Below are positions 25,643 through 34,498 of a stretch of DNA of 64,000 bases, piece after piece; positions within the stretch are counted from its first letter, which is position 1, and each line of letters opens with the position of its first letter. A program made the position numbers and the translations under genes. The DNA comes from Bacteroidota bacterium (lineage in GTDB: Bacteria > Bacteroidota > Bacteroidia > Chitinophagales > JADIYW01): positions 170,679 through 234,678 of the forward strand of contig JADIYW010000003.1 in NCBI GenBank assembly GCA_016705125.1, given 5' to 3'. Under the pieces are notes generated by a model, which was not told the DNA's origin, did no database searches, and saw nothing but the letters and a program-made list of their open reading frames with translations.

Positions 25643-27049
25643 ATGCAATTTATTTTAAATGAGAATATAATTAAAACAGATTTACATCCTGGCTTTCTAT
25701 TGCTCGATTTTATTAGATATGAGCAAAATTTGAAAGGCACAAAAATTGGCTGTAGAGAAGGTGATTGTGGCGCCTGCACGGTGCTAATCGGTGAATTAAT
25801 AGATGGAGAAATAAAATACAAATCGGCTACTTCTTGTCTTACACCTATTGGAAATGTAATAGGCAAACATGTGGTGAGTATCGAAGGAATTAATGGAGAA
25901 ATTTTAAACCCTATTCAACAAGCAATGGCCGATGAGGGCGCTACCCAATGTGGATTTTGTACACCGGGTTTTGTTGTTTCCCTTACAGGATTTTGTATTA
26001 ATAAAAAAACACATACCTATGATAATGCAATAAGTGCAATTGATGGAAATATTTGTAGATGTACCGGTTATAAATCTATTGAAAGAGCAGCCCAAAAAAT
26101 TTCTACATTAATGCTAGAAAAAGAGGATAATCATACCCTTGAAGATTTGATTGAAAAAAAAATAATTCCATCCTATTTTTCTACCATAAAAGAGCAATTA
26201 TCAAATATAAATAATCCAATAGAAAAACTAATCAATCCCAAACATAAATTTATTGGCGGCGGCACAGATTTATATGTGCAGAAACCCGAAAAAATGACCG
26301 ATGAGGCGGCGCATTTTTCAATTCATCATAAAGACCTGAAAGGAATACTTATCACCAAAGATGAAATAATAATGAATGGCGCTTGCACCGTTTCAGAACT
26401 TATCGAATCTGTAGAATTCAACGCTTATTTTCCTTCATTTGCTCAACATTCCAAACTCGTTTCTTCTACGCCAATTAGGAATATTGCTACTATTGCTGGC
26501 AATATAATAAATGCCTCCCCTATTGGAGATTTTACTATATTTTTTCTAGCATTAAATGCACAATTACAATTAAGTGATGGCGTTGAAAACCGAAAAATTG
26601 CATTAAAAGATTTTTATAAAGGTTATAAACAATTAAATAAAAATGAAAACGAATTTATCGAAAAAATAAGCATTAAAATACCAACAAAAAATAGCTTGTT
26701 TAATTTTGAAAAAGTAAGCAAAAGAACGAATTTAGATATTGCCAGCGTAAATGCTGCCATTTCTATTTTATTAGATCAAAATACAATTTTAGATGCCGCT
26801 GTTGCAGTTGGTGGCGTTGGACCAATTCCTATGTTTTTATCAAAAACTAGCGCGTATTTAATCGGTAAGACCATAAATGAACAACTAATTTTGGAAGCAA
26901 ATGAAATAGCACAAATGGAAATATTGCCCATTAGCGACACACGAGGTAGCAGCGAATATAAAAGATTACTGGTGCGACAATTGATAATAGCTCATTTCAA
27001 TAAATTATTCCCTACCCTTTCCGTAGAAAAATTAATTTGTGCTTTATGA
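25643..27049 (+). CDS. xdhA: Xanthine dehydrogenase small subunit (2Fe-2S and FAD)
   Basis: A 468-residue subunit of a molybdenum hydroxylase. The plant-type 2Fe-2S cluster is held by Cys37, Cys42 and Cys45 in GCREGDCGACTVL and probably Cys65. The second cluster uses Cys103 and Cys106 (QCGFCTPGF) and Cys138/Cys140 (CRCTGYKS). The FAD-binding domain (~190-360) has KFIGGGTDLYVQ and RNIATIAGNIINASPIGD, and a CO-dehydrogenase-flavoprotein C-terminal domain follows. It passes electrons from xanthine oxidation to NAD+ or another acceptor. The stop overlaps the large-subunit ATG by 4 bp. Confidence 0.95.
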   Translation: MQFILNENIIKTDLHPGFLLLDFIRYEQNLKGTKIGCREGDCGACTVLIGELIDGEIKYKSATSCLTPIGNVIGKHVVSIEGINGEILNPIQQAMADEGATQCGFCTPGFVVSLTGFCINKKTHTYDNAISAIDGNICRCTGYKSIERAAQKISTLMLEKEDNHTLEDLIEKKIIPSYFSTIKEQLSNINNPIEKLINPKHKFIGGGTDLYVQKPEKMTDEAAHFSIHHKDLKGILITKDEIIMNGACTVSELIESVEFNAYFPSFAQHSKLVSSTPIRNIATIAGNIINASPIGDFTIFFLALNAQLQLSDGVENRKIALKDFYKGYKQLNKNENEFIEKISIKIPTKNSLFNFEKVSKRTNLDIASVNAAISILLDQNTILDAAVAVGGVGPIPMFLSKTSAYLIGKTINEQLILEANEIAQMEILPISDTRGSSEYKRLLVRQLIIAHFNKLFPTLSVEKLICAL

Positions 27050-29304
27050 AAAACATAGATTCTATTTCGCACCTTCAAGGAAAATCCATTTATTTGGATG
27101 ATTTACCAACCATGCAAGGCACCCTTTATTGTGCCATTTATGATGCACCAATTGCACATGCAAAAATAAAAAATCTTGACCTTTCGATTGCCGAAAAAAG
27201 TGAGGGAGTCGTAAAAATTTTTACTTATAAAGATATAAAAGGGGCAAATCAAATTGGAGGAATCATACTTGATGAGCAACTTTTGGCAGAAGACGTTGTA
27301 GATTTTTGTGGCATGCCTATTGCGCTGATAGTTGCAAATACAAGCGAAAATGCGAGAAGTGCTGCAAAAAAGATAAAATGCGAATTTGAGGCTTTACCTA
27401 TCATAACCGATCCTCGTGAGGCAATGCAAAAGGGTAAATTGATTATTCCTCCTCGCACTTTTAAAATCGGAAATACAGATGATGCATGGACATTATGTGA
27501 GCATATTTTTGAAGGCAAGGCGGACACCAATGGTCAAGAGCATTTATATATCGAAACACAAGGTGCTTATGCTATTCCTTTAGAAAATGAAAGTATAAGA
27601 ATCTATTCCTCTACTCAAGGCCCAACGGCGGTGCAGCGAATTACGGCAAGAGTATTGGGTATTGGTATGCATCAAATTGAAGTTGATGTAACCCGTTTGG
27701 GTGGTGGATTTGGTGGAAAAGAAGACCAAGCAACTACTTGGGCTATAATGTGTGCACTGGCTGCTCAACACCTAAAGGTTCCGGTTAAATTTTCTTTAGA
27801 CCGTTTGGAAGATATGCGTATGACAGGAAAACGTCATCCCTATTCCTCAGATTTTAAAATTGGGTTGGATAAAAACCTTAAAATCATTGCATACGAAGCC
27901 ACATTTTACCAAAATGCAGGTGCAGCAGCTGATTTGTCACCGGCAGTAATGGAGCGGACTCTTTTTCATAGTACCAATACCTATTTTATTCCAAATGCAA
28001 CATGTACGGCCTATAGTTGCAAAACCAATTTACCGCCAAATACTGCTTTCAGAGGATTTGGTGGCCCACAAGGCATGTTTGTAATTGAAGCCGCAATTGC
28101 TAAAGCTGCAGCAGCATTAGGAATTGATGCTTATGAAATTCAACAATGCAATTTGATGAAAACGGGCGATGAATTCCTTTATGGCCAAAAAGTGGAAAGT
28201 GAAGCTATAGCCTGTTGGGAAAAAGCAGTTGTTCAATTTGAACTTAAAAAAAGAGTAGAAATCATTAATAATTTCAATAAAGAAAACCAATTATTTAAAA
28301 AGGGAATTGCGCTAATGCCTATTTGTTTTGGCATTTCATTTACAAAAACATTGATGAATAATGCGCGTGCTTTAGTCCATATTTATTCCGACGGAACTGT
28401 AGGTATAAGTACAGGAGCAGTTGAAATGGGACAAGGTGTAAATACTAAAATATTGCAGGTTGCCGCTAAAATATTTTCATTAAATACCCATAAAATTAAA
28501 ATAAATTCCACAAATACTTATAGAATTGCAAATACATCACCTTCTGCAGCAAGTGCAACTGCCGATTTGAATGGAAGAGCGACTCAAATGGCTTGTGAAC
28601 AATTATTGGAAAGACTTAAAATAGTGGCAGCCGAAATGCTCAATACCGTTTCTGAAAAAATTGAGATAATAAATGAAAAAATCTTTGTTGAAAATAAGGA
28701 AACTGAAATCACCTGGGAACAATTAATTTTGGCAGCTTTCCTTAAAAGGATAAACCTTTCTGAGCATGCACATTATGCTACGCCTGATATTCATTTTGAT
28801 TCAAGTAAAGAAAAAGGACATCCTTTTGCTTACCATGTTTTTGGCACCTCTATTTTTGAAGTTACAATAGACTGTATACGTGGCACTTATAGAATTGACG
28901 ATGTACGCGTAATGCATGACGTAGGCAAAAGTATGAATCACCTAATAGATAGAGGACAATGTGAAGGAGGAATTGTGCAGGGAATTGGTTGGATGACAAT
29001 GGAAGAAGTGATATATGATAAAAATGGAAAATTACGATCAAATGCACTTTCCACATATAAAGTACCAGATATTTATTCCGTTCCAAAAGTATTAGATGTA
29101 CTCTTTCATGAATCACCTACAAAAAATTTAGCCATTTTGAATTCAAAGGCAGTAGGTGAACCACCAATTATGTATGGAATAGGTGCTTATTTCGCTTTAC
29201 GAAATGCGATCCTTGCATTTAATCCAAAAGCTGATTTAGCCTTTGATGCTCCCTTCACACCAGAAAAAGTGCTTTTGGCTTTATATGCTAAAACAAAGGT
29301 ATGA
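27046..29304 (+). CDS. xdhB: Xanthine dehydrogenase molybdopterin-binding subunit
   Basis: A 752-residue catalytic subunit that hydroxylates hypoxanthine and xanthine to urate at the molybdenum centre. Moco-site motifs are LGGGFGGKEDQAT (~220), AFRGFGGPQGMFVIEA (~330), GAVEMGQGVNTK (~460) and the catalytic Glu in AVGEPPIMYG (~705). ATG 27046 (ATGA overlap with xdhA) is chosen over a TTG-type start at 27037. It shares ATGA overlaps with both neighbours, which implies strict co-translation with xdhA and xdhC. Confidence 0.95.
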   Translation: MKNIDSISHLQGKSIYLDDLPTMQGTLYCAIYDAPIAHAKIKNLDLSIAEKSEGVVKIFTYKDIKGANQIGGIILDEQLLAEDVVDFCGMPIALIVANTSENARSAAKKIKCEFEALPIITDPREAMQKGKLIIPPRTFKIGNTDDAWTLCEHIFEGKADTNGQEHLYIETQGAYAIPLENESIRIYSSTQGPTAVQRITARVLGIGMHQIEVDVTRLGGGFGGKEDQATTWAIMCALAAQHLKVPVKFSLDRLEDMRMTGKRHPYSSDFKIGLDKNLKIIAYEATFYQNAGAAADLSPAVMERTLFHSTNTYFIPNATCTAYSCKTNLPPNTAFRGFGGPQGMFVIEAAIAKAAAALGIDAYEIQQCNLMKTGDEFLYGQKVESEAIACWEKAVVQFELKKRVEIINNFNKENQLFKKGIALMPICFGISFTKTLMNNARALVHIYSDGTVGISTGAVEMGQGVNTKILQVAAKIFSLNTHKIKINSTNTYRIANTSPSAASATADLNGRATQMACEQLLERLKIVAAEMLNTVSEKIEIINEKIFVENKETEITWEQLILAAFLKRINLSEHAHYATPDIHFDSSKEKGHPFAYHVFGTSIFEVTIDCIRGTYRIDDVRVMHDVGKSMNHLIDRGQCEGGIVQGIGWMTMEEVIYDKNGKLRSNALSTYKVPDIYSVPKVLDVLFHESPTKNLAILNSKAVGEPPIMYGIGAYFALRNAILAFNPKADLAFDAPFTPEKVLLALYAKTKV

Positions 29305-30269
29305 TAAAACTAAACACATGGAAATTTATTCTGGAAAGCTTATCAAAAAACATTGAGGTAATCCTTTTGTATGTGCTGGAAAGTACCGGAAGTAGTCCTG
29401 GCAGACAAGGATTTTTTATGGCAATTACTTCAAATAACGAAATAAGCGGATCTATTGGTGGTGGTATAATGGAACATAAATTTGTAGAATTATCCAAAGA
29501 ATTGCTTCAAAAAAATGGAGATGCCAATTATATAAAAAAACAAATTCACAATAAGGAAGCTGCTTCAAATCAAAGTGGTATGATTTGTTCTGGTGAGCAA
29601 ACCTTCTTTAGTTACAGAATTAAAAAAAAGGAAATTAATATAATTCAACAGCTTATTGAAGCCATTGAACAAAACAACAATACCTATTTAAACCTACAAC
29701 CAAATGAAATTTCATTAACTAAAGAAAATGGTGGTGAAAATTTTTCTTTTATTTATATAAATGAAAAACAATGGACATATAAAGAAAAATTGGGTTTAAA
29801 AAATAATCTGTATATCGTTGGTGGCGGCCATTGTTCCTTAGCTTTATCAAAATTAGCAAGTTCATTAGATTTTTGTATACACATAATTGATGATAGAGAA
29901 TCATTAAATACAATAGAACAAAATATTGATGCTCACAATAAAATTTGGGTTAATAATTATAGCGAATTAAATACAATAATACCATCGGGAAACAATAATT
30001 ATGTAGTTATAATGACCATTGGTTATCGAACTGATGCAATTGCGATAAAGGCATTATTACAAAATGATTATAAATATATTGGCGTATTGGGAAGTCGTGA
30101 AAAATTAAAAACCTTATTTGCCGAATTAAAAAATGGCGGCATTGAACAAGCAAAATTAGACAAAATTCATGCACCAATTGGCTTAGAAATTAATAGTCAA
30201 ACCCCAGAAGAAATTGCAGTAAGCATAGCAGCAGAAATTATAAAAGTAAAAAACAAAAGGGATTTGTAA
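29301..30269 (+). CDS. xdhC: XdhC-family molybdenum cofactor insertion/sulfuration factor
   Basis: A 322-residue chaperone that binds Moco, supports its sulfuration and inserts it into xanthine dehydrogenase. The N-terminal XdhC/CoxI region has VLESTGSSPGRQGFFMAI and GSIGGGIMEHKFVE, with a Cys in QSGMICSGEQ. The C-terminal Rossmann-like domain has LYIVGGGHCSLALSKLA and YIGVLGSREKLKTLF. Its ATG overlaps the xdhB stop by 4 bp. The C-terminal half could be mistaken for a nucleotide-binding enzyme, but the two-domain layout is that of XdhC. Confidence 0.93.
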   Translation: MIKLNTWKFILESLSKNIEVILLYVLESTGSSPGRQGFFMAITSNNEISGSIGGGIMEHKFVELSKELLQKNGDANYIKKQIHNKEAASNQSGMICSGEQTFFSYRIKKKEINIIQQLIEAIEQNNNTYLNLQPNEISLTKENGGENFSFIYINEKQWTYKEKLGLKNNLYIVGGGHCSLALSKLASSLDFCIHIIDDRESLNTIEQNIDAHNKIWVNNYSELNTIIPSGNNNYVVIMTIGYRTDAIAIKALLQNDYKYIGVLGSREKLKTLFAELKNGGIEQAKLDKIHAPIGLEINSQTPEEIAVSIAAEIIKVKNKRDL

Positions 30270-30303
30270 ATTGTGTGAAAATTAAAAAAAAGAATACAAT
30301 ATT

Positions 30304-31251
30304 TTGAGAGACATCACTTCCAAACAAATAAGTTTAAGAAAGGCAATTGCCATAGGTTTTGTAGCCTGTAATGAACAAACTTATAATTTAATAATGGCAA
30401 ATAATCTACCAAAGGGCAACTTATTTGATATTGCCAGAGCAGCAGGTTATTTAGCAGCTAAACAAACCCAACACCTTATCCCCCATTGTCATCCAGTTTC
30501 AATTGATGGAATGGAAATAAATTTTGAAATTATAAGCGATGAAACCACCAATGAATATCTTGGAAAAAAGGACAAATTTGGTGTTTTAATCATCGTTGAG
30601 GCGCAATCCATTGGCAGAACGGGCATTGAAATGGAAGCACTTACGGCTGTTTCTATTTGCGGATTGACCATTTATGATTTGCTAAAACCACTTAATGACT
30701 CCTCTCTCGAAATTTCCTCCATAAGATTAATAGATAAAAAAGGTGGAAAAAGTGATAAGACCGCTTTTTTTATCGAGCCACAACAAGCAGCCATTTTGGT
30801 TTGCTCAGACAGCACTTTTGAAGGCAAATCAAAGGACAAATCGGGATTGCTAATAAAAGAACTACTGGAAAAATACAATACGACAATCGTTGAATATAAT
30901 ATTGTTTCAGACGAACCATCTGGAATAAAAGAGCAATTATTAAGTATGGTTAGCAAAGACATTCCTTTTATTTTTACTACTGGCGGAACTGGTTTAGGAC
31001 CAAGAGATAATACAATTGAAGTGGTGAAATCGATTATAGAAAAAGAGGCAATCGGAATCGCAGAGGCAATGCGTTCTCATGGACAAATGCGCACTCCATT
31101 GGCGATGTTTTCAAGGTCATTTGCTGGAACCATAAACAAAACAACTATTGTCTGTTTGCCTGGCAGTACAAAAGGCGTAAAAGAATCTCTAGAAGCTATT
31201 TTGCCAGCTATTTTTCATGCAAATAAAATGTTGAAAGGAGAAGGACACTGA
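30304..31251 (+). CDS. moaCB: MoaC-MoaB fusion (cyclic pyranopterin monophosphate synthase + molybdopterin adenylyltransferase-like)
   Basis: A 315-residue fusion acting in two steps of molybdenum cofactor synthesis. The MoaC part (~1-150) has RDITSKQISLRKAIAIGF, LIPHCHPVSIDGMEI and GIEMEALTAVSICGLTIYD. The MoaB/MogA part (~155-315) has VCSDSTFEGKSKDKSG, FTTGGTGLGPRDNTIE and CLPGSTKGVKESLEAI. The start is TTG 30304, since MoaC proteins begin M-x-D-I/V-T right there and no other start fits. It lies 34 bp after xdhC, joining Moco synthesis to its consumer. Confidence 0.93.
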   Translation: MRDITSKQISLRKAIAIGFVACNEQTYNLIMANNLPKGNLFDIARAAGYLAAKQTQHLIPHCHPVSIDGMEINFEIISDETTNEYLGKKDKFGVLIIVEAQSIGRTGIEMEALTAVSICGLTIYDLLKPLNDSSLEISSIRLIDKKGGKSDKTAFFIEPQQAAILVCSDSTFEGKSKDKSGLLIKELLEKYNTTIVEYNIVSDEPSGIKEQLLSMVSKDIPFIFTTGGTGLGPRDNTIEVVKSIIEKEAIGIAEAMRSHGQMRTPLAMFSRSFAGTINKTTIVCLPGSTKGVKESLEAILPAIFHANKMLKGEGH

Positions 31252-31254
31252 AGA

Positions 31255-31530
31255 TAATGGTGAATTATGAATGATTAATGGTTAATAGAAAAATAGAGTC
31301 AAGAAACAAGAATCAAGAGCTGAGAAATGAAAATTGAGAATTAATAATGGTGAATAGTTAATTTTGAATGAAAATAAGAAAAATTAAATAATGAAACAAT
31401 TAGCGAATTAGCGAATGAATATAAGTGTTAATTTAAAAACTAAATTGACGGTAAACTGTCAGCTTTGAACTGTAAACTTCTTTTGTCTGTCGACCGTGGA
31501 CTGCCGACCTAAAAACTGCCGACCTAAAAA
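31255..31530. repeat. Intergenic degenerate repeats between moaCB and moeA
   Basis: AT-rich words such as GTCAAGAAACAAGAATCAAG (about 31297-31316) and GAATTAGCGAATGAAT, then a G+C-rich tail with GTCTGTCGACCGTGGACTGC and a direct repeat AAAACTGCCGACCTAAAAA (around 31495-31530). It shares vocabulary with the regions at 17740 and 22430. Confidence 0.55.
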
Positions 31531-31536
31531 ATAAAT

Positions 31537-32730
31537 ATGCAATCAATAGAAAACGCACTGGAACTAATTTTATCGAATAAACAGAATTTCGGAACTGAAA
31601 CCATTTCAATTCATGATTGCTTGGATAGGGTTTTGGCGGAAGATATTTATGCAGACCGTGATTATCCGCCATTCAATCGAGCCACCATGGATGGTTATGC
31701 GATTATTTCACAGGATATTAATATTGGAAAAAACAATCTGCTAAAAATTACAGATACCATTCATGCTGGAGAGGAAAAACAATTTGCATTAGAAAGTGGA
31801 AATTGTATTAAAATTATGACTGGAGCTCCCGTTCCTAAAAGAGCAAATGCAGTTATTAGAATTGAAGACACACATATAAATGGAAATGAAATTCATTTTA
31901 ATGTCAAACAATTAAAGGAAAATCAAAATATTGCGATACAAGGAGAAGATGCTAGAAAAGGGGATTTATTAATAAAAAAGGGGACGAAATTAAACCCAAA
32001 TTCAATTTCGCTTTTGGCTGTTACTGGCCATGCAAAATTGGAAGTTTATAAATTGCCTATTATTGCTATTGTATCTACAGGAAATGAAATTGTAGCGGTG
32101 GAATCTGTCATTCAACCCCATCAGATTAGAGACTCAAATGTACATACACTAAAAAATAGCTTACTCAATTACTGCATAAGTGCCATCCAAACTGCATTGA
32201 TTGTTGATGATAAAATTGCATTAAAAAACACAATAAGCGAACTTTTAAATACGGACATAATAATTATTTCTGGTGGCGTTTCAAAGGGCGATGCTGATTA
32301 TGTACCCGAAATATTAAAGCATTTGGGTGTTATAGAAATTTTTCATCGAGTAAGCATAAAACCTGGAAATCCTTTATGGTTTGGCAAAATGCCAAATGGC
32401 GGTGTCGTTTTTGGTTTGCCAGGAAATCCCATTTCAGTGCAAGTAGGCTACAAAGTTTTTATTGAATCATTTATTAGAAAATGTTTCGACATGGAACCTA
32501 TTGAACCTTTATTTTTACCTTTATTGGGTGAAAAATCCAAAAAATCGAATTTTACTGAATATTTTCCTTGTAAATTAACACACGAAAATAAAAAAAGTGG
32601 TTTGGCGATAAACAAAATGAATACCAGCGGCGACATCTCAACGACAAACAATTCAGATGGAATTGCAATACATCCCTCTGAAAAGCAAACAATTGAAAAA
32701 GGGGAATTTGTTGAATTTTATTTTTGGTAA
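31537..32730 (+). CDS. moeA: Molybdopterin molybdotransferase MoeA
   Basis: A 397-residue enzyme that inserts molybdate into adenylylated molybdopterin. Typical blocks are DRDYPPFNRATMDGYAI (~46-62), KIMTGAPVPKRANAVIRIED (~103-122), IVSTGNEIV (~185), ISGGVSKGDADYVPEI (~245) and FGLPGNPISVQ (~290). Length is near the family's usual 400. The ATG at 31537 directly precedes the conserved N-terminus. A degenerate-repeat region of 285 bp separates it from moaCB, so it may have a separate promoter, but it continues into moaD 10 bp later. Confidence 0.95.
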   Translation: MQSIENALELILSNKQNFGTETISIHDCLDRVLAEDIYADRDYPPFNRATMDGYAIISQDINIGKNNLLKITDTIHAGEEKQFALESGNCIKIMTGAPVPKRANAVIRIEDTHINGNEIHFNVKQLKENQNIAIQGEDARKGDLLIKKGTKLNPNSISLLAVTGHAKLEVYKLPIIAIVSTGNEIVAVESVIQPHQIRDSNVHTLKNSLLNYCISAIQTALIVDDKIALKNTISELLNTDIIIISGGVSKGDADYVPEILKHLGVIEIFHRVSIKPGNPLWFGKMPNGGVVFGLPGNPISVQVGYKVFIESFIRKCFDMEPIEPLFLPLLGEKSKKSNFTEYFPCKLTHENKKSGLAINKMNTSGDISTTNNSDGIAIHPSEKQTIEKGEFVEFYFW

Positions 32731-32740
32731 AAACTAAAAT

Positions 32741-32977
32741 ATGCATTTAAAAATATTGTTTTTTGGTCAACTTACAGACATTACTCAAACCACAAAAATG
32801 GATCTAAATGAATCTTTGTCTACTGCTTTTGAGTTGGATGCTTTTTTAAAAAAAGAATTTCCTGATTTTAAAAATCATAAATACCAAATTGCTATCAATC
32901 AAAAAATAATTAATACAGATATAAATCTAAATGAGGGAGATGAAATCGCCTTTCTTCCTCCTTTTTCGGGCGGATAA
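32741..32977 (+). CDS. moaD: Molybdopterin synthase sulfur-carrier subunit MoaD
   Basis: A 78-residue ubiquitin-like beta-grasp protein. Its C-terminus, FLPPFSGG, carries the Gly-Gly that is adenylylated and converted to a thiocarboxylate, which donates sulfur to the dithiolene of molybdopterin in partnership with MoaE. It starts 10 bp after moeA and ends 5 bp before moaE, so all three are in one unit. An MoeB-type activating enzyme is not present in this window. Confidence 0.93.
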   Translation: MHLKILFFGQLTDITQTTKMDLNESLSTAFELDAFLKKEFPDFKNHKYQIAINQKIINTDINLNEGDEIAFLPPFSGG

Positions 32978-32982
32978 AAATT

Positions 32983-33436
32983 ATGGAAAAGAAGAAAAAA
33001 AAACATATCGTTTTGATGAATGGGCCAATAAGTTCGATGTTTATTGGAGATGCTATCGAAAAACATAGTTCAAAAACCAATATTGGTGCACATGCTATTT
33101 TTTTGGGTCAAATTAGAGAAGACAAAAAGCAACGAATTAGCTGTTTGTTCAATAGAATATAGTGCCCATAATGAAATGGCAGAACAAGCATTTGAAATCA
33201 TTAGAGAAAATGCCTTTGCAAAATACGATATGGAGTGTATGCATATTTACCACAGCGTAGGAAATGTAAAAATTGGCGAAATTTCCTTATTTGTATTTGT
33301 TTCGTGCAAACATCGGGCTCAATCCTTTAAGGCATTGGAATGGATTGTAGAAGCCATAAAAAAGGAAGTGCCAATTTGGAAAAAGGAAATACTGAACAAC
33401 GGGTCGCATGTTTGGGTCAGTGGAAAACAAATGTAA
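32983..33436 (+). pseudogene. moaE: Molybdopterin synthase catalytic subunit MoaE, frameshifted
   Basis: From ATG 32983 the frame encodes an N-terminal MoaE segment ending GAHAIFLGQIREDKK, then runs to a TAG at 33160-33162. The rest of MoaE (AVCSIEYSAHNEMAEQAFE, HIYHSVGNVKIGEISLFVFV, CKHRAQSFKALEWIVEAIKK and PIWKKE) is in the +1 frame to 33436. Removing one A from the A5 run at 33124-33128 restores a continuous protein of about 150 residues. Either one base was inserted in the genome, or this is a homopolymer error. If real, molybdopterin synthesis and the nearby xanthine dehydrogenase would be crippled. Confidence 0.85.
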
Positions 33437-34402
33437 TTAACCTCCAATATTTAACATGGATAATTTGCTACCCAAAAAACGAGTTTTCTTTTGACCAAGT
33501 GCTTGATGAAGTTTAGCGCTTAATTGGGTTTGATTATGGAGGTTTTCCAAAATATTGATAGGCTCATTTTCGCTTAAGCAACCATAAATATCACCGTAAC
33601 TATCCAATCTTAGGCGATTACAATCATTGCAAAAAGGGTCGGAAACATTTGAGATTATTCCAAATTGGAATCCATTTCCTAGTTCAAAATATTTTGTTGT
33701 TGAGAAATCTGCTCTTTGTATTGATTTGTAAGCATATTTTTTTGAAATCACCTCTAAAATTTCTGCCTCAGAAAAGAAATTTTGCTCAAAGTTATGATAC
33801 AAATGTCCCATTTGCATTAATTCAAGATAACGAATTGAAATCTGATTTTTTATGGCATAATCCAATAAATCAATAATTTGTGAATCATTTTCACCTCTTA
33901 TTACAACGCAGTTTAATTTTAATTTGATGCCAACTTCTAATGCAGCATCCACTCCAGCCAATACTTGTGTTATTTTATGGCGTTTACTTATTTTAAATGC
34001 AATATCCTCATCCAAGGCATCAAGAGAAACATTAATAGATGATAAACCAGCTTCCTTTAGCAATTTGGCGTTTTTTTGCAATGTAACACCATTAGTGGTC
34101 ATCTTTATTTGTGGAATACCTAATTGGGCTACGCCCATTGTTAAATTCAATAAATCCTTATAAAGAGTAGGTTCGCCACCCGTAAATCGGACAGTTTCAA
34201 AATTCAGTATTTGGTGAAGCGCTTTAATTATAGTTATAAATTCGTTTGTGCTAAGGCTCTTTCTTTCTTTTTTGTTATTGTACTTTAGACTTTCTTTTTG
34301 ATTGGGATCTACACAATAGCTACAGGCCAAATTGCAAGTATTTAATAGACTAACTCTAAGTGTTTTAAAGGATCTTCCATAAATATCTTCAATTATTTCC
34401 AT
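33437..34402 (-). CDS. moaA: GTP 3',8-cyclase MoaA
   Basis: A 321-residue radical-SAM enzyme that starts molybdenum cofactor synthesis from GTP. The SAM cluster motif is CNLACSYC (Cys23, Cys27, Cys30). The second, C-terminal 4Fe-4S site uses the cysteines of FCNDCNRLRLD and YGCLSE. The C-terminus ends in Gly-Gly (LNIGG), as needed for activity in this family. ATG 34402 is chosen because the upstream alternative TTG (34441) lies in a -7 box and the conserved region starts IYGRSFKTLRVSL. It abuts the convergent moaE gene with no spacer. Confidence 0.95.
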   Translation of the reverse strand: MEIIEDIYGRSFKTLRVSLLNTCNLACSYCVDPNQKESLKYNNKKERKSLSTNEFITIIKALHQILNFETVRFTGGEPTLYKDLLNLTMGVAQLGIPQIKMTTNGVTLQKNAKLLKEAGLSSINVSLDALDEDIAFKISKRHKITQVLAGVDAALEVGIKLKLNCVVIRGENDSQIIDLLDYAIKNQISIRYLELMQMGHLYHNFEQNFFSEAEILEVISKKYAYKSIQRADFSTTKYFELGNGFQFGIISNVSDPFCNDCNRLRLDSYGDIYGCLSENEPINILENLHNQTQLSAKLHQALGQKKTRFLGSKLSMLNIGG

Positions 34403-34438
34403 TCTTAAAGCACTCACTATCTTGAAGTGAATGATTTC

Positions 34439-34446
34439 CAAAGGTA
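34439..34446 (-). promoter_or_regulatory. -7 promoter box for moaA; decides its start
   Basis: The minus strand reads TACCTTTG (TAnnTTTG), with predicted +1 at 34434. A TTG start at 34441 would lie upstream of the transcript, so ATG 34402 is preferred. Confidence 0.5.
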
Positions 34447-34498
34447 TAAAAAAGATGTTTGCTAAAAAAGAAATTAAAATTTAAAGCGAAATAGTTAA

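Noticed and set aside
33115..33135. Programmed frameshift in moaE
   Set aside because: C-AAA-AAG resembles a slippery site for -1 shifting, but the rescue needs +1; a plain 1-bp insertion or read error is simpler.
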